Origin: a virus
Strand: one strand, 5' to 3'
Virus record (IMG/VR): IMGVR_UViG_3300013018_000011
Coordinates: 1 to 30,977 of that record
DNA: 30,977 nt
The notes beneath the pieces are model-generated. The model did no database searches and was not told where the DNA came from. It saw nothing but the letters and a program-made list of their open reading frames with translations. Both the position numbers and the translations under genes were made by a program. The stretch's first letter is position 1; each line of letters opens with the position of its first letter. Shown here piece after piece: positions 1 to 7,737 of the stretch.

Positions 1-890
1 ATTATATCTTGAATACTTTGTGAATTATCTATAGTATCCCGTTTTTGTTTGACTTCATGTAATGGTATATTATTTTCTCGATCTTCAACTTTATATAAGT
101 CAAATTGTTTAATTATTTCTCTATTACTATTGAAATGGGTTAAAATACCATTATCAACATCTTTAATTTGTTCTCCTGCAACAATATCAACAACACTATT
201 TATATCGTTTTCAACCATCTCAACCTCTAAACAAATTGGTTCGAAAAATGTGTTTGTTATTGATATTTTTTGTCCTGAAACACCAATAAAAGGTATTTGA
301 TTTGGTTTTAAATTAGATGCACTACTAGGTGTTAATTGTAAAAAAATTAAACTTCCACTATCATCAAATCTATATCTAATAGTCTTTTGAGATGTATTAC
401 TATTATTTTCAGTTATTGGTACAACTCTATTAGAAGTAACAATATGTCTAACAGTGTTTCTAATTTTAGTATTATCACTGTTATCATAATATTCAACTCT
501 ATAACCTTGTAATGAATTATTACCTCTTAAATCAGATGGTAAAGTATTTTTATCTATAACAATGCCGTTTACATCTGGTAAAGACGATAATACACCACAC
601 TCACTTATTTCTGTGTGAATAGTTTTAGGTTTTATATATATTGTATATATTCCTAATTGATTAAATGTTGTGGCTGGTAATGTTAAATTATATATTCCTT
701 CTAATAAATTATCTCTAACATCAGATTGTTCATCTTCAGGTAATTGAATTTCTGTTAACACATCAGCAGGATTCAATCTGAACATGTCTAAATTTTCAAC
801 TGTTCTATCAGAAGTATAATTATAGAAAATATCGATATCTGCAATATTTACATCTGATGGTCTGTTAATACCATATACTCCAACACTCAT
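1..890 (-). CDS. Virion/baseplate-region protein, 3' end missing
   Basis: An open frame starts with ATG at 888-890 and runs without a stop to the left edge, giving about 296 residues of a truncated protein that begins MSVGVYGINRPSDVNIADID. I do not recognise a family. It is acidic, polar, rich in beta-favouring residues, lacks cysteine-rich or membrane segments, and has a structural-protein look. It begins 2 bp after the stop of the preceding gene and is the fourth gene of the gp25-gp6 unit, where T4-like phages keep baseplate wedge genes, so a baseplate or tail role is inferred from position only. No Shine-Dalgarno sequence precedes the start. Confidence 0.7.
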   Translation of the reverse strand, partial: MSVGVYGINRPSDVNIADIDIFYNYTSDRTVENLDMFRLNPADVLTEIQLPEDEQSDVRDNLLEGIYNLTLPATTFNQLGIYTIYIKPKTIHTEISECGVLSSLPDVNGIVIDKNTLPSDLRGNNSLQGYRVEYYDNSDNTKIRNTVRHIVTSNRVVPITENNSNTSQKTIRYRFDDSGSLIFLQLTPSSASNLKPNQIPFIGVSGQKISITNTFFEPICLEVEMVENDINSVVDIVAGEQIKDVDNGILTHFNSNREIIKQFDLYKVEDRENNIPLHEVKQKRDTIDNSQSIQDI

Positions 891-892
891 AC

Positions 893-1516
893 TTATTCAT
901 TTTTATATATATTATAATAAGACCCACCAACATAATACTCTAAATCACTCAATTCATTAATATCTTTCATCCTAAAAAAAGGTTCTACAACATTAACTTG
1001 TGGTCTATCTATAAATAGGTCTTTTTTTATTAATGGTTTAGAAATGTTATCTATTAAAGAACTATCTTTATAAATATTACCATTAATAGAATTAATTGAA
1101 TTTAAACCATAACTTTCACCATAAAAATAAGTGATATTTGATTCAACATCATCAACATATTTTATTTTATCAATATAATAAACATATGTATCACCAGATA
1201 TACTTTCATTAACATTCAATCCGTTTACATTAATATCTGTTGATATAAAATATTTGTCTTCTAAATCACCATTATTGATTGTTTTTCTTAATTCACTCAA
1301 CCTACTAAACGTTTCACCTGATACAACATGTAAATCTTGATCGTTTCCATCAAGAAAATTATCAACGCCAAAAAAACCATAATTTATAGATTTTGATGTT
1401 ATTTGAATTTTAAAATTATAATTAATTGATTCATCTGGTACAATAACATACTCATTATCGGATGTTGTTGTACCAGTAGTGGTAATTAGCTTAATTTCTT
1501 TTTTTATATATTCCAT
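893..1516 (-). CDS. Uncharacterised protein of the baseplate unit
   Basis: A 207-residue protein that I cannot assign to a family. Its sequence is acidic, rich in Asn, Ser, Ile and Tyr, with alternating hydrophobic residues typical of beta-rich phage structural proteins; the N-terminus has a Thr/Ser stretch (residues 11-20). Its start codon overlaps the gp6-like stop by one base (TAATG), so it is probably translated by coupling to the baseplate wedge gene. The neighbourhood (gp25-like, gp6-like, this gene, then another virion-like gene) suggests a wedge, tail or tail-pin component, but nothing in the sequence itself proves it. Confidence 0.65.
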   Translation of the reverse strand: MEYIKKEIKLITTTGTTTSDNEYVIVPDESINYNFKIQITSKSINYGFFGVDNFLDGNDQDLHVVSGETFSRLSELRKTINNGDLEDKYFISTDINVNGLNVNESISGDTYVYYIDKIKYVDDVESNITYFYGESYGLNSINSINGNIYKDSSLIDNISKPLIKKDLFIDRPQVNVVEPFFRMKDINELSDLEYYVGGSYYNIYKNE

Positions 1517-3348
1517 TATAAATCAACCTTTTTTTTCAAATATACTTTAATATCTTTTTCAGGATATTTAATTTCAAACATTGAATCTTCCGCAGAATAT
1601 ATTGTGTTATTAATTATTTTTATTTCACCAGTATCTTCATTAATAATTTCTTGTTCTACAGGGTTTATCGAATAATTATTTCCAACTTTATTAAGAACTT
1701 TTAAATTTAAAATATTGTTAACACCTTCAACACCCATAATTTTATTAGTTAAATTTGTTAATAATATATCTTCATTCATTTTTCTATTATTTATATCAAA
1801 AAAATCACTAATAATTCTAATAACATCATTAATAATTATATTATCATTTCCATTTTGAATGTATAAATATATTTCAATACCAATATTAAAAATTCTACCA
1901 TCTCGTATTTCAATATAATCATTAATCATTCTATAATTACTAAGATATTCGCTAATATTATTTTTTAACAAATTATTTGATGTATTACTCAATAAACCAT
2001 CATTAGTTCTACTTAATATTGGAATAATTACTTTATTATTTTCTTTAAAAGCATTTACCCTGAATGGTGAACCAAATTTACCGGGCATAGTAAACACTTT
2101 AAACAAATAATCAGTAATTGTTACACATCTATCTTGAGATGAAAAATTATATTTAATTAAATATCTTATTTCTTCAATACTTAACCCGTCATTACCACCC
2201 ATTGCAGGTATTGGATTCGTAACAGTTAAACTTCTTCTAACATTATTATTAAAATCTTGTCTAGATCCTTCAACAGTGATAGTGAATTGACCCATTTCAG
2301 TTAAAACATTCCTACCAATATTACCATTAACACCACCACCACTTCTATATCTAACAAACAATGTCGCATTTTTATGTAATCTTTCACCTAAAGATGTGTT
2401 ATATAAATAAGTGTCTAAAAAATCTCTATTAGTTACACCCTCTTTCAATAATCCGTCTCTAAATGCATCGGTTTCTGTATCTCCACCACCAAATATAATA
2501 TGGCAATATCCATTAGAATCAAATTCTTTTATAAATTTTTTGGTTACATCAATCCATTTTGCAGCTTTAATAAAATTATTATTTAAACCAGTATTTTCAT
2601 CCTCAACTAACACTCTTTGTTGTGCTAAATATTTAACTTCATGAAATCTATTATCAATAGATTTATATTCTGTTTCTGATGGTTCTGGTATTGATCCAGT
2701 TCCATCTATTAAAGCAACGTCTAATATCTCCAATATATTTGGATCTGACAATGTTAAGTCAAAAAAAGGTGTTATATCAGAATCTCTAACTGTTCGTCTA
2801 TATACATTTGTTATTCCATTTAAAACAATTTCTCTTTTTTTGACTGTATAACTTTCAATTATGTTATTAGAATTAAAATTGGGTATAATTGTTCTATTTA
2901 AATCTCCTAATGAACTGTATGGTGAATTCCAATCAACAACGTCCATAGTTTCAAATGTAACACCACCACCAGTTACTTGAGCACCAGCTAATAATGTTGG
3001 ATAGTAATCTGAATCTGGTTTATCACCTTTAACTGGTACAAGAACACTAAATTCAGCCACTGTAACAGCAGGTCTTTTGTGGGGTATGTTAAACCCTAAA
3101 TTTTTTGCTATTTCAAACAAAGATTCTCTTTGTTGAGCATTTTCCAATTGTGTTTCTTGAAAAGCCCTATCAGTATTAATTGATAGATCATTACCAACAC
3201 CTGCGTTAATATCTATTAGTATAGATCCAACACTAGAATCATTAAAATCAGACATTACATTCGGATAATATTGTTCAATATAAGATTTTAATTCATCTCT
3301 ATATTCACTAAAAGTTCTTTTATTATAATGTATTATACTATCAGCCAT
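1516..3348 (-). CDS. 6: Baseplate wedge protein, gp6-like (baseplate J family)
   Basis: A 610-residue protein close in length to T4 gp6 (660). gp6 forms the ring linking the wedges of the contractile-tail baseplate. The first 120 residues show the family pattern: a Tyr/Phe-rich opening with a conserved 'YPNVMSDFNDSSVG' region (about 29-42), then an 'LIDINAGVGNDLSINTD' helix, an 'E-x2-L-x2-A-x2-R' helix (about 86-95) and 'AKNLGF-x-PHKRPA' (about 100-113). The middle is beta-rich with a Gly-rich turn (RYRSGGGVNGNIG, about 334-346). It follows the gp25-like gene, the usual order in contractile injection systems. Next gene overlaps by one base. The family call is by eye; I am confident of the baseplate J/gp6 class, less of orthology to T4 gp6. 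Confidence 0.85.
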   Translation of the reverse strand: MADSIIHYNKRTFSEYRDELKSYIEQYYPNVMSDFNDSSVGSILIDINAGVGNDLSINTDRAFQETQLENAQQRESLFEIAKNLGFNIPHKRPAVTVAEFSVLVPVKGDKPDSDYYPTLLAGAQVTGGGVTFETMDVVDWNSPYSSLGDLNRTIIPNFNSNNIIESYTVKKREIVLNGITNVYRRTVRDSDITPFFDLTLSDPNILEILDVALIDGTGSIPEPSETEYKSIDNRFHEVKYLAQQRVLVEDENTGLNNNFIKAAKWIDVTKKFIKEFDSNGYCHIIFGGGDTETDAFRDGLLKEGVTNRDFLDTYLYNTSLGERLHKNATLFVRYRSGGGVNGNIGRNVLTEMGQFTITVEGSRQDFNNNVRRSLTVTNPIPAMGGNDGLSIEEIRYLIKYNFSSQDRCVTITDYLFKVFTMPGKFGSPFRVNAFKENNKVIIPILSRTNDGLLSNTSNNLLKNNISEYLSNYRMINDYIEIRDGRIFNIGIEIYLYIQNGNDNIIINDVIRIISDFFDINNRKMNEDILLTNLTNKIMGVEGVNNILNLKVLNKVGNNYSINPVEQEIINEDTGEIKIINNTIYSAEDSMFEIKYPEKDIKVYLKKKVDL

Positions 3349-3358
3349 TTTTATTTAT

Positions 3359-3733
3359 TTAGAAAGTTATTTGTAATTGTTGTGCGCCTGTAAAAATATT
3401 ACCACTAAATGTATATACAACATCAATTATTTGTTCTGTTTCATTTTCACCCTGAGTATGTTTCATACTAACAACTTTGATCTCAGGTAAATATTTTTCA
3501 ACTGTTTGTTTTAAATCTGTTTCAACATCTTTTATTGTGATATTATCATTGGGTTCAAAAATATATTTTATTAGATATGTACCATAATCAGGCATATAAT
3601 ATCTATACCCTTTTTCAGTAAGCAGTAACAACATTAAATCTGATGAAACCGCATCCTTAGTAGTTGATGTTAATGAAAAAAATCTATTGTTGTTTACATC
3701 ATCTTCTAATGGAAATCTAATATTTATACTCAT
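3359..3733 (-). CDS. 25: Baseplate wedge protein, gp25-like
   Basis: A 124-residue protein, matching the short gp25/GPW family that forms part of the baseplate wedge and starts sheath assembly. Visible features: an N-terminal 'IRFPLEDD' strand, a conserved 'LLLTEKGYRYYMPDYGTYL' block (about 36-54) followed by 'IFEPND', a helix around 'VETDLKQTVEKYLPEI' and a final beta strand pair. The start at 3733 is favoured because a late-promoter-like motif ends 14 nt upstream and an intrinsic terminator lies just beyond it, so this is the first gene of the baseplate unit. The stop is 10 nt before the gp6-like start. Confidence 0.85.
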   Translation of the reverse strand: MSINIRFPLEDDVNNNRFFSLTSTTKDAVSSDLMLLLLTEKGYRYYMPDYGTYLIKYIFEPNDNITIKDVETDLKQTVEKYLPEIKVVSMKHTQGENETEQIIDVVYTFSGNIFTGAQQLQITF

Positions 3734-3747
3734 AGTTATTATTTTAA

Positions 3748-3757
3748 TATAAATAGT
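3748..3757 (-). promoter_or_regulatory. Late-promoter-like motif before gp25
   Basis: On the minus strand this reads ACTATTTATA, preceded by TTATA and followed by TTAAAA. It is one of six intergenic copies of the same sequence, here 14 nt upstream of the gp25-like ATG and 6 bp downstream of a terminator. I infer a phage-specific (probably late) promoter for the baseplate operon. A translation-linked element is the alternative. Confidence 0.65.
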
Positions 3758-3763
3758 TATAAT

Positions 3764-3799
3764 AAAAAAACCACCAAGCAGATACTTGATGGTTTTTTT
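3764..3799 (-). terminator. Intrinsic terminator closing the tRNA-Ser unit
   Basis: On the minus strand an A-run leads into CCATCAAG, a 6-nt loop TATCTG, CTTGGTGG and then seven T. The 8-bp stem is complete on the minus strand, using one G-U pair; the plus strand has an A-C mismatch at that position, so the minus orientation is favoured. It lies 22 nt after the stop at 3821 and just before the gp25 promoter. Confidence 0.85.
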
Positions 3800-3820
3800 A
3801 TTATAATACTTAATATTTAA

Positions 3821-4111
3821 TTACTCTGAAAAATCAAAAGTTTTAAATTCTTTAAACATTGAATCAATTTTAATTAGTTCTTCCCTCTTAATCAACGTTT
3901 TCTCATAAATTTCATGTATTTTATCGGTTAACCAATTATCATCCATCAACAAGTTATGATCATCAACAAAATCCTTAACTAATAAAACAGGTGTATCAAA
4001 TTTTTTCTTATATGATCCCTCTATCGTTACACCATCTATAAAATTAACATCAAAACTAATTATGATATTTGAATCCTTTTCAGATGTAATTGTATATGTT
4101 TTACTCTTCAT
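3821..4111 (-). CDS. Uncharacterised small protein, last gene of tRNA unit
   Basis: A 96-residue protein, not recognised. The N-terminal half is a run of predicted beta strands (YTITSEKDSNIIISFDVNFIDGV), the C-terminal half is helical and charged (WLTDKIHEIYEKTLIKREELIKID). Its start overlaps the end of the preceding gene by 11 bp, so translation is probably coupled. A strong terminator follows 22 nt after the stop. No catalytic motif is visible. Confidence 0.65.
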   Translation of the reverse strand: MKSKTYTITSEKDSNIIISFDVNFIDGVTIEGSYKKKFDTPVLLVKDFVDDHNLLMDDNWLTDKIHEIYEKTLIKREELIKIDSMFKEFKTFDFSE

Positions 4112-4550
4112 TTTTCTTCTTTTTTGATTGTTTTAATGCATCTTCATTTTCTTTCTTTTGTTGGAAAACAGCAATAATACTTTCTTTTAGTCTAATCATT
4201 CTCTCATCACCATGTTTACTAAGCATACCACCATATGTTGTAAAATCAAACTTTTCAAGAGTAATTTTATCATTTTCATTAACATTAACACCTGTTAATG
4301 CTTCTTCAAAAACCAACATCTTTTGATCATTTTCAAGTTGATCAAAAACTTCCTCATTTAATACAATAACAATATTTAAATTATCTGTTAATACTTCAAA
4401 CAATTCACTCATTTTTTTTACAGTATACAACTCATTTTGATTGTTATTGGCTAACAATTTAAATTCAACCCATTGAGGAATTGAAGTGTTATCTAACACT
4501 TCATTAAACAAATCTTGGGTTTCGTCAAGTACTTCTACAAATTTACTCAT
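4101..4550 (-). CDS. Uncharacterised protein, possible inactive phage metallopeptidase-like
   Basis: A 149-residue acidic protein with a highly charged C-terminal tail (QKKENEDALKQSKKKKNEE). The central part, a strand (IVIVLNEEVFDQL) followed by a helix (MLVFEEALTGVNVNENDKITLEKFDF), has the rhythm of the phage-borne putative metallopeptidase group, in which a helix carries the metal ligands. No HExxH is present here: the helix reads FEEALTG. I therefore give only a weak resemblance, and a catalytic role should not be assumed. It lies between two small unknown genes downstream of tRNA-Ser, overlapping the next gene by 11 bp. Confidence 0.6.
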   Translation of the reverse strand: MSKFVEVLDETQDLFNEVLDNTSIPQWVEFKLLANNNQNELYTVKKMSELFEVLTDNLNIVIVLNEEVFDQLENDQKMLVFEEALTGVNVNENDKITLEKFDFTTYGGMLSKHGDERMIRLKESIIAVFQQKKENEDALKQSKKKKNEE

Positions 4551-4562
4551 AATTATATTATT

Positions 4563-4868
4563 TTATTTAACAATTAAATCTTTTATTTCATTAAAAACTC
4601 TAAATTCTTCATCGGATAAATTAGTATCATCAAAAATCATAATCATCTCCATTAACGAATTATATTTATCAACAATTTTTTTTAGTTTTGGATTCATTTC
4701 ATTATTAATGATTAATTCATCCAATTCCTTTTCAATATTAACTTTATTTTTATCAATTGGTGTACCGTCAGCTTTTTTATGAATATTATTAATTAAATCA
4801 ACAACTTCATTTTTTTCACCATCTACTAAAGATGATTTCAATTGTTCTAAAAATTTTTTATTTTCCAT
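4563..4868 (-). CDS. Uncharacterised small helical protein
   Basis: A 101-residue protein, nearly all predicted alpha helix, with many Lys, Glu and Asp and no cysteine or membrane segment. It is the first protein gene after the tRNA, starting 16 nt downstream of the tRNA 3' end, so tRNA and mRNA must be cut from a common transcript unless an undetected promoter lies between them. No family recognised. Confidence 0.65.
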   Translation of the reverse strand: MENKKFLEQLKSSLVDGEKNEVVDLINNIHKKADGTPIDKNKVNIEKELDELIINNEMNPKLKKIVDKYNSLMEMIMIFDDTNLSDEEFRVFNEIKDLIVK

Positions 4869-4884
4869 AATATTTTCATTTATG

Positions 4885-4970
4885 CGGAGAGCATTGGAGT
4901 CGAACCAAACTCAAATTAATGAGCGATCAGATTAGCAGTCTGTCCCAATTCCACAACTGGTTTACTCTCC
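4885..4970 (-). tRNA. tRNA-Ser (anticodon GCU)
   Basis: On the minus strand an 86-nt cloverleaf folds: acceptor GGAGAGT pairs with GCTCTCC (one G-T), the anticodon arm is CAGA-CTGCTAA-TCTG with anticodon GCT, a long variable arm has stem CTCA/TGAG as expected for class II serine tRNA, and the T-loop is TTCGACT. The discriminator is G and the following bases are CATA, so the CCA end is not encoded and must be added by an enzyme. A host-type promoter lies 16 nt upstream, with its -7 element at 4986-4993. It would decode AGC and AGU codons. Confidence 0.93.
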
Positions 4971-4971
4971 T

Positions 4972-5004
4972 TAATTTTGTTGTTACAAACATACAACAAA
5001 ATTA
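4972..5004. repeat. 12-bp perfect inverted repeat around a promoter -7 element
   Basis: Arms 4972-4983 and 4993-5004 are perfectly complementary (TAATTTTGTTGT and ACAACAAAATTA on the plus strand) with a 9-nt loop that contains most of the -7 element of the tRNA promoter. There is no T-run after it on the minus strand, so it is not a standard terminator. It could act as an operator, or as a hairpin in RNA reading through from the upstream gene. Confidence 0.7.
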
Positions 5005-5017
5005 TTTATTATACAAC
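4986..5017 (-). promoter_or_regulatory. Bacteroidetes-type promoter for tRNA-Ser unit
   Basis: Minus strand: GTTG (5014-5017), 20-nt spacer, then TATGTTTG (4986-4993), against the known Bacteroidetes sigma-ABfr consensus TTTG-N19-21-TAnnTTTG. The -33 element has one mismatch. The predicted start is about 5-7 nt beyond 4986, some 10 nt before the mature tRNA 5' end. Confidence 0.6.
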
Positions 5018-5916
5018 TATTTTTTTATAACATCCATTTTTTTACAAAAGAATTTAAATACTTCATGAGTATCATTATAAACAATTCTCTTCTTAAATTT
5101 TTCTATTTTGTAACTATCTAATTCACCATAATCATTATAAACCCAAACATTTTCAATATTTATTAATTCTTTAAAAATTTTATCATCTTCAGATAGTTTA
5201 TCTGTTTTATATTTAAGGTTAAGAAAAAATTCTAATTGTCTATACTCATCATCAATTCTTTTAACATGTAAAAAGTCTGTTAATTGTTCAATTTTGTTGA
5301 TAACATTATTATTGTTTCTAATAATATTAATTGGGAATCTATCTTTCTTTATTTGTTTTGTTATATCAGATAAAATTTTATCCCCATTATTAGTAGTTTC
5401 AACAACATCAAATGAATTTGTTAACCCATCTAAAATTCTCTCATTATTATAAATTTCTAACAATTCATAATCGTCATCCTTAGTTCTTCTTTCATTCATC
5501 TCATTTTTTAAAACTTCTTCTAATGTTTTTCCATAATTCTTACTCTTTGGATCAAAAAACCCGTAATGTTCATGTCTTCTACCCCATTTGTCTTTTTTAC
5601 CATACGACATTCCATTTTTATCTGCTGCAGTACCATATTTAACTTTATCCGATTTTTTTATAAATTGGTCTGCTTTTTTCAACACCTCATAATAATCCTG
5701 AACGTATTTTTGATCTGTTTGTCCTTGATAAAATTTTTCAAGTAATGGGTTTCTATGTAGCATCCTTTGATTTTTTTTATTTTTTTCATCCAAATCATTT
5801 GGATCTGCTTTTAGAATATCCATTTCTGTATTATACAAAGCCATACTTATATAATACATAATTATTTTAAATTTTAGAACAAACCAATTCCATATCTTAA
5901 CCATATAATTACTCAT
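5017..5916 (-). CDS. Uncharacterised protein paired with glycosyltransferase
   Basis: A 299-residue basic protein with no family I can name. Residues 5-25 are hydrophobic and aromatic (VKIWNWFVLKFKIIMYYISM), but this could be untranslated if the real start is Met25 (5844), from which a charged, more typical N-terminus begins (MALYNTEMDILKADPNDLDE). A Gly/Lys-rich stretch with 'DKWGRRHEHYGFFDPKSKNYGKT' lies near 106-130. The annotated start overlaps the glycosyltransferase by 8 bp, so the two are probably co-translated and may work together. Either start is possible. Confidence 0.65.
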   Translation of the reverse strand: MSNYMVKIWNWFVLKFKIIMYYISMALYNTEMDILKADPNDLDEKNKKNQRMLHRNPLLEKFYQGQTDQKYVQDYYEVLKKADQFIKKSDKVKYGTAADKNGMSYGKKDKWGRRHEHYGFFDPKSKNYGKTLEEVLKNEMNERRTKDDDYELLEIYNNERILDGLTNSFDVVETTNNGDKILSDITKQIKKDRFPINIIRNNNNVINKIEQLTDFLHVKRIDDEYRQLEFFLNLKYKTDKLSEDDKIFKELINIENVWVYNDYGELDSYKIEKFKKRIVYNDTHEVFKFFCKKMDVIKK

Positions 5917-7276
5917 TTATCACATTTTTATAAAATTCAACCCTATTATTATTAACAGTATTTAAATGATATTTTTTGGAAAAATCATTATAAAAAGTTT
6001 CACCAATATTATTTCTCAATTCTTTATCAATGATTAATTTTTTCAAATTTTTATACCAATGTTTCTTATTATTTGGTTTATTTGGAACCAATAAACAATT
6101 TTGCATATGAACACCGTCAACATTATAAGGAATTACATCATTTGCTACAACAGGTAATTTTCTACTCCAAGATTCAACCATTTTTAATGGACTTTTCATG
6201 TTGTTGAATTTAGTATTTAATAATGGTGCTATCACAATATCAGCATCATCCAAATTAAATGCATATTCTTCTACTGGTCGTGTCCATCTTCTGGCATATT
6301 TTTTTTCATCATTATATGATTTATTGGAGTATGTTTTCAACCATTTCAAATAATCTGAATCATCAATAATTCTATAATTATCTGTAAATACTGTTTCATA
6401 ATAGTAATACGGTATTTCTTGAGGTTTATGCTTCACTTTCCTAACAGAAAAAACATTATCTTTATATTTTTCCTTTAATTCTGAGGGTATAAAATCAATC
6501 CTTGAAACATCACCTCTTGAATTAACAATCTTATTTACATTTCTCTGATTCCACAAACCCATATTTGTCAACTCAATTCTAAGATCATCATTGAAAATTG
6601 TTTCTGTTTTTTCCCCTCTCATGTCCCAACCAACATTAATAAACATAAATTTATTTTTTGTTTGTGGGTCAGCATTCAACATATTTGCAACACCTTCTAA
6701 TTGCTCAACATCTTTTTTATGTGTTGATCCACCCAAATACATAATTTTAACTATATCATTATATTTGTTTGATTTATCATCTTTGAATTGTGGCATCGTA
6801 TCAGGATCAACAGCATTAGGTAGAACAATAACATTATCTTTACCTGTTATTTTAACAATTTCATCTTTAAAAAATTCAGTTGTTGTTGTAACAAAATCAG
6901 CCATTTTTAAATTGGCTATAATGTTATCTTTGGTTTTTTTCTCTTTTGATATATTATATTTTGGGTGTGTTCTATCTAATTCCCAATAATCATCAATATC
7001 CATAATTAATTTAACACCTGAATTTCTTAATTCATTTGTAATTTTCATCATTACAGATGTAATCATTGTTAAACTAGTGTGATAATGTATTATATCAAAA
7101 GTTTTTAAATATTTTAAACTTTCTTCTGTTGTAGGATCAAAATCATTATCGATATGTACTTCAAATTCATCTTGATAATTTTTATCTAAATGAATTGCAG
7201 GTGTTAACGTTCTAAAATAATTAACACCTGATGTATTCTTGTTAAAGAATAAAATTTTAATTTTTTTCTTATTCAT
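5909..7276 (-). CDS. Glycosyltransferase, GT-B fold (group 1/GT4-like)
   Basis: A 455-residue enzyme expected to move a sugar from a nucleotide-sugar to an unknown acceptor. The N-terminal half contains the first Rossmann domain ('KILFFNKNTSGVNYFR', then 'DIIHYHTSL' and 'LIMDIDDYWELD'), a linker with 'VLPNAVDP' typical of this superfamily, then the second domain beginning 'IMYLGGSTHKKD'. The C-terminal donor-binding region is visible as 'NNMKSPLKMVESWSRKLPVVAND' with the usual K-x-x-E turn. Phage enzymes of this kind may modify DNA bases, virion proteins or host surface sugars; nothing here decides which. Its ATG lies in the arm of an 18-bp inverted repeat and it has a host-type promoter, suggesting early expression. 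Confidence 0.85.
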   Translation of the reverse strand: MNKKKIKILFFNKNTSGVNYFRTLTPAIHLDKNYQDEFEVHIDNDFDPTTEESLKYLKTFDIIHYHTSLTMITSVMMKITNELRNSGVKLIMDIDDYWELDRTHPKYNISKEKKTKDNIIANLKMADFVTTTTEFFKDEIVKITGKDNVIVLPNAVDPDTMPQFKDDKSNKYNDIVKIMYLGGSTHKKDVEQLEGVANMLNADPQTKNKFMFINVGWDMRGEKTETIFNDDLRIELTNMGLWNQRNVNKIVNSRGDVSRIDFIPSELKEKYKDNVFSVRKVKHKPQEIPYYYYETVFTDNYRIIDDSDYLKWLKTYSNKSYNDEKKYARRWTRPVEEYAFNLDDADIVIAPLLNTKFNNMKSPLKMVESWSRKLPVVANDVIPYNVDGVHMQNCLLVPNKPNNKKHWYKNLKKLIIDKELRNNIGETFYNDFSKKYHLNTVNNNRVEFYKNVINE

Positions 7277-7318
7277 AAAATTAAGTTTATCGCAAAAATA
7301 ATAAACTTAATTTTATGA
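7273..7318. repeat. 18-bp perfect inverted repeat covering a start codon
   Basis: Arms 7273-7290 (TCATAAAATTAAGTTTAT) and 7301-7318 pair perfectly with a 10-nt loop. The glycosyltransferase ATG (7274-7276) is inside one arm and the promoter -7 element fills the loop. RNA reading in from the upstream gene would fold and hide the start codon; RNA started at the local promoter would lack most of the 5' arm. An operator function is also possible. Confidence 0.8.
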
Positions 7319-7324
7319 TACAAG
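7293..7324 (-). promoter_or_regulatory. Bacteroidetes-type promoter for glycosyltransferase
   Basis: Minus strand: CTTG (7321-7324), 20-nt spacer, then TATTTTTG (7293-7300), one mismatch from the known TTTG-N19-21-TAnnTTTG consensus. The predicted transcript start near 7286-7288 leaves about a 10-nt leader before the ATG. Confidence 0.6.
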
Positions 7325-7331
7325 AGTTTTT

Positions 7332-7730
7332 TTAATCTTCTGAAGTATTTTCAGATTCTTTCTTTGTTGATTTTTTTTGTGTTTCTTTGGGTTTAGTATT
7401 GGTTTTTGTTTTATTTGATGTTTCTTTAGGTTTGGATTTCTTTTTATTTTCTTCGTTCTTTATTTTATTGTTCATAATAATTTTATTATGTTTTTCCAAT
7501 TCAGTATAAAAAACATCATCAGTTATTTGAAAAATAGATACTAATCCCTTTAAGCTTAATTTGCGTAAGCTAATTGGCAAACTATTAAATTCCATATACA
7601 TTAATTGAGATGGTTTAATACTAATTTCTTTCCTCTCAAACCCGTCAATATAACTAAAGTATAATGTTTTATTAAAGTTAGCATCTCTTTTATTTAATTT
7701 AAAAGTATTATTTATAATCTTATATTTCAT
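7332..7730 (-). CDS. Uncharacterised protein with basic repetitive tail
   Basis: A 132-residue protein in two parts. Residues 1-88 look folded, with strand-like segments (YKIINNTFKLNKRD, TLYFSYIDGFERKEISIKPS) and an 'LPISLRKLSLKGLVSIF' helix. Residues 89-132 are a low-complexity Lys/Thr/Glu/Pro tail with repeated 'KPKET' elements, probably disordered and able to bind nucleic acid or acidic partners. It starts 7 nt after the ParB-like stop and ends 14 nt before the inverted repeat of the next unit. No family recognised; a small virion or DNA-associated protein is possible. Confidence 0.6.
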   Translation of the reverse strand: MKYKIINNTFKLNKRDANFNKTLYFSYIDGFERKEISIKPSQLMYMEFNSLPISLRKLSLKGLVSIFQITDDVFYTELEKHNKIIMNNKIKNEENKKKSKPKETSNKTKTNTKPKETQKKSTKKESENTSED

Positions 7731-7737
7731 ATTTAAT

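Noticed and set aside
49-300. Plus-strand open frames (here and at 2411, 4090, 4486, 6591, 15129, 17661, 18441, 18873, 20342, 25185, 25705, 26974, 27988, 30415 and others)
   Set aside because: All lie opposite strong minus-strand genes, have no recognisable domain and are explained by the biased codon use of AT-rich DNA. None has a promoter or a plausible start region of its own.
1010-1019. TATAAATAGG on the plus strand, a near-copy of the late motif
   Set aside because: It lies in the coding region of 893-1516, not upstream of a minus-strand start, and lacks the GT and the flanks.
4101-4550. Zinc metallopeptidase annotation
   Set aside because: There is no HExxH or other clear metal-binding motif; only weak similarity of layout.
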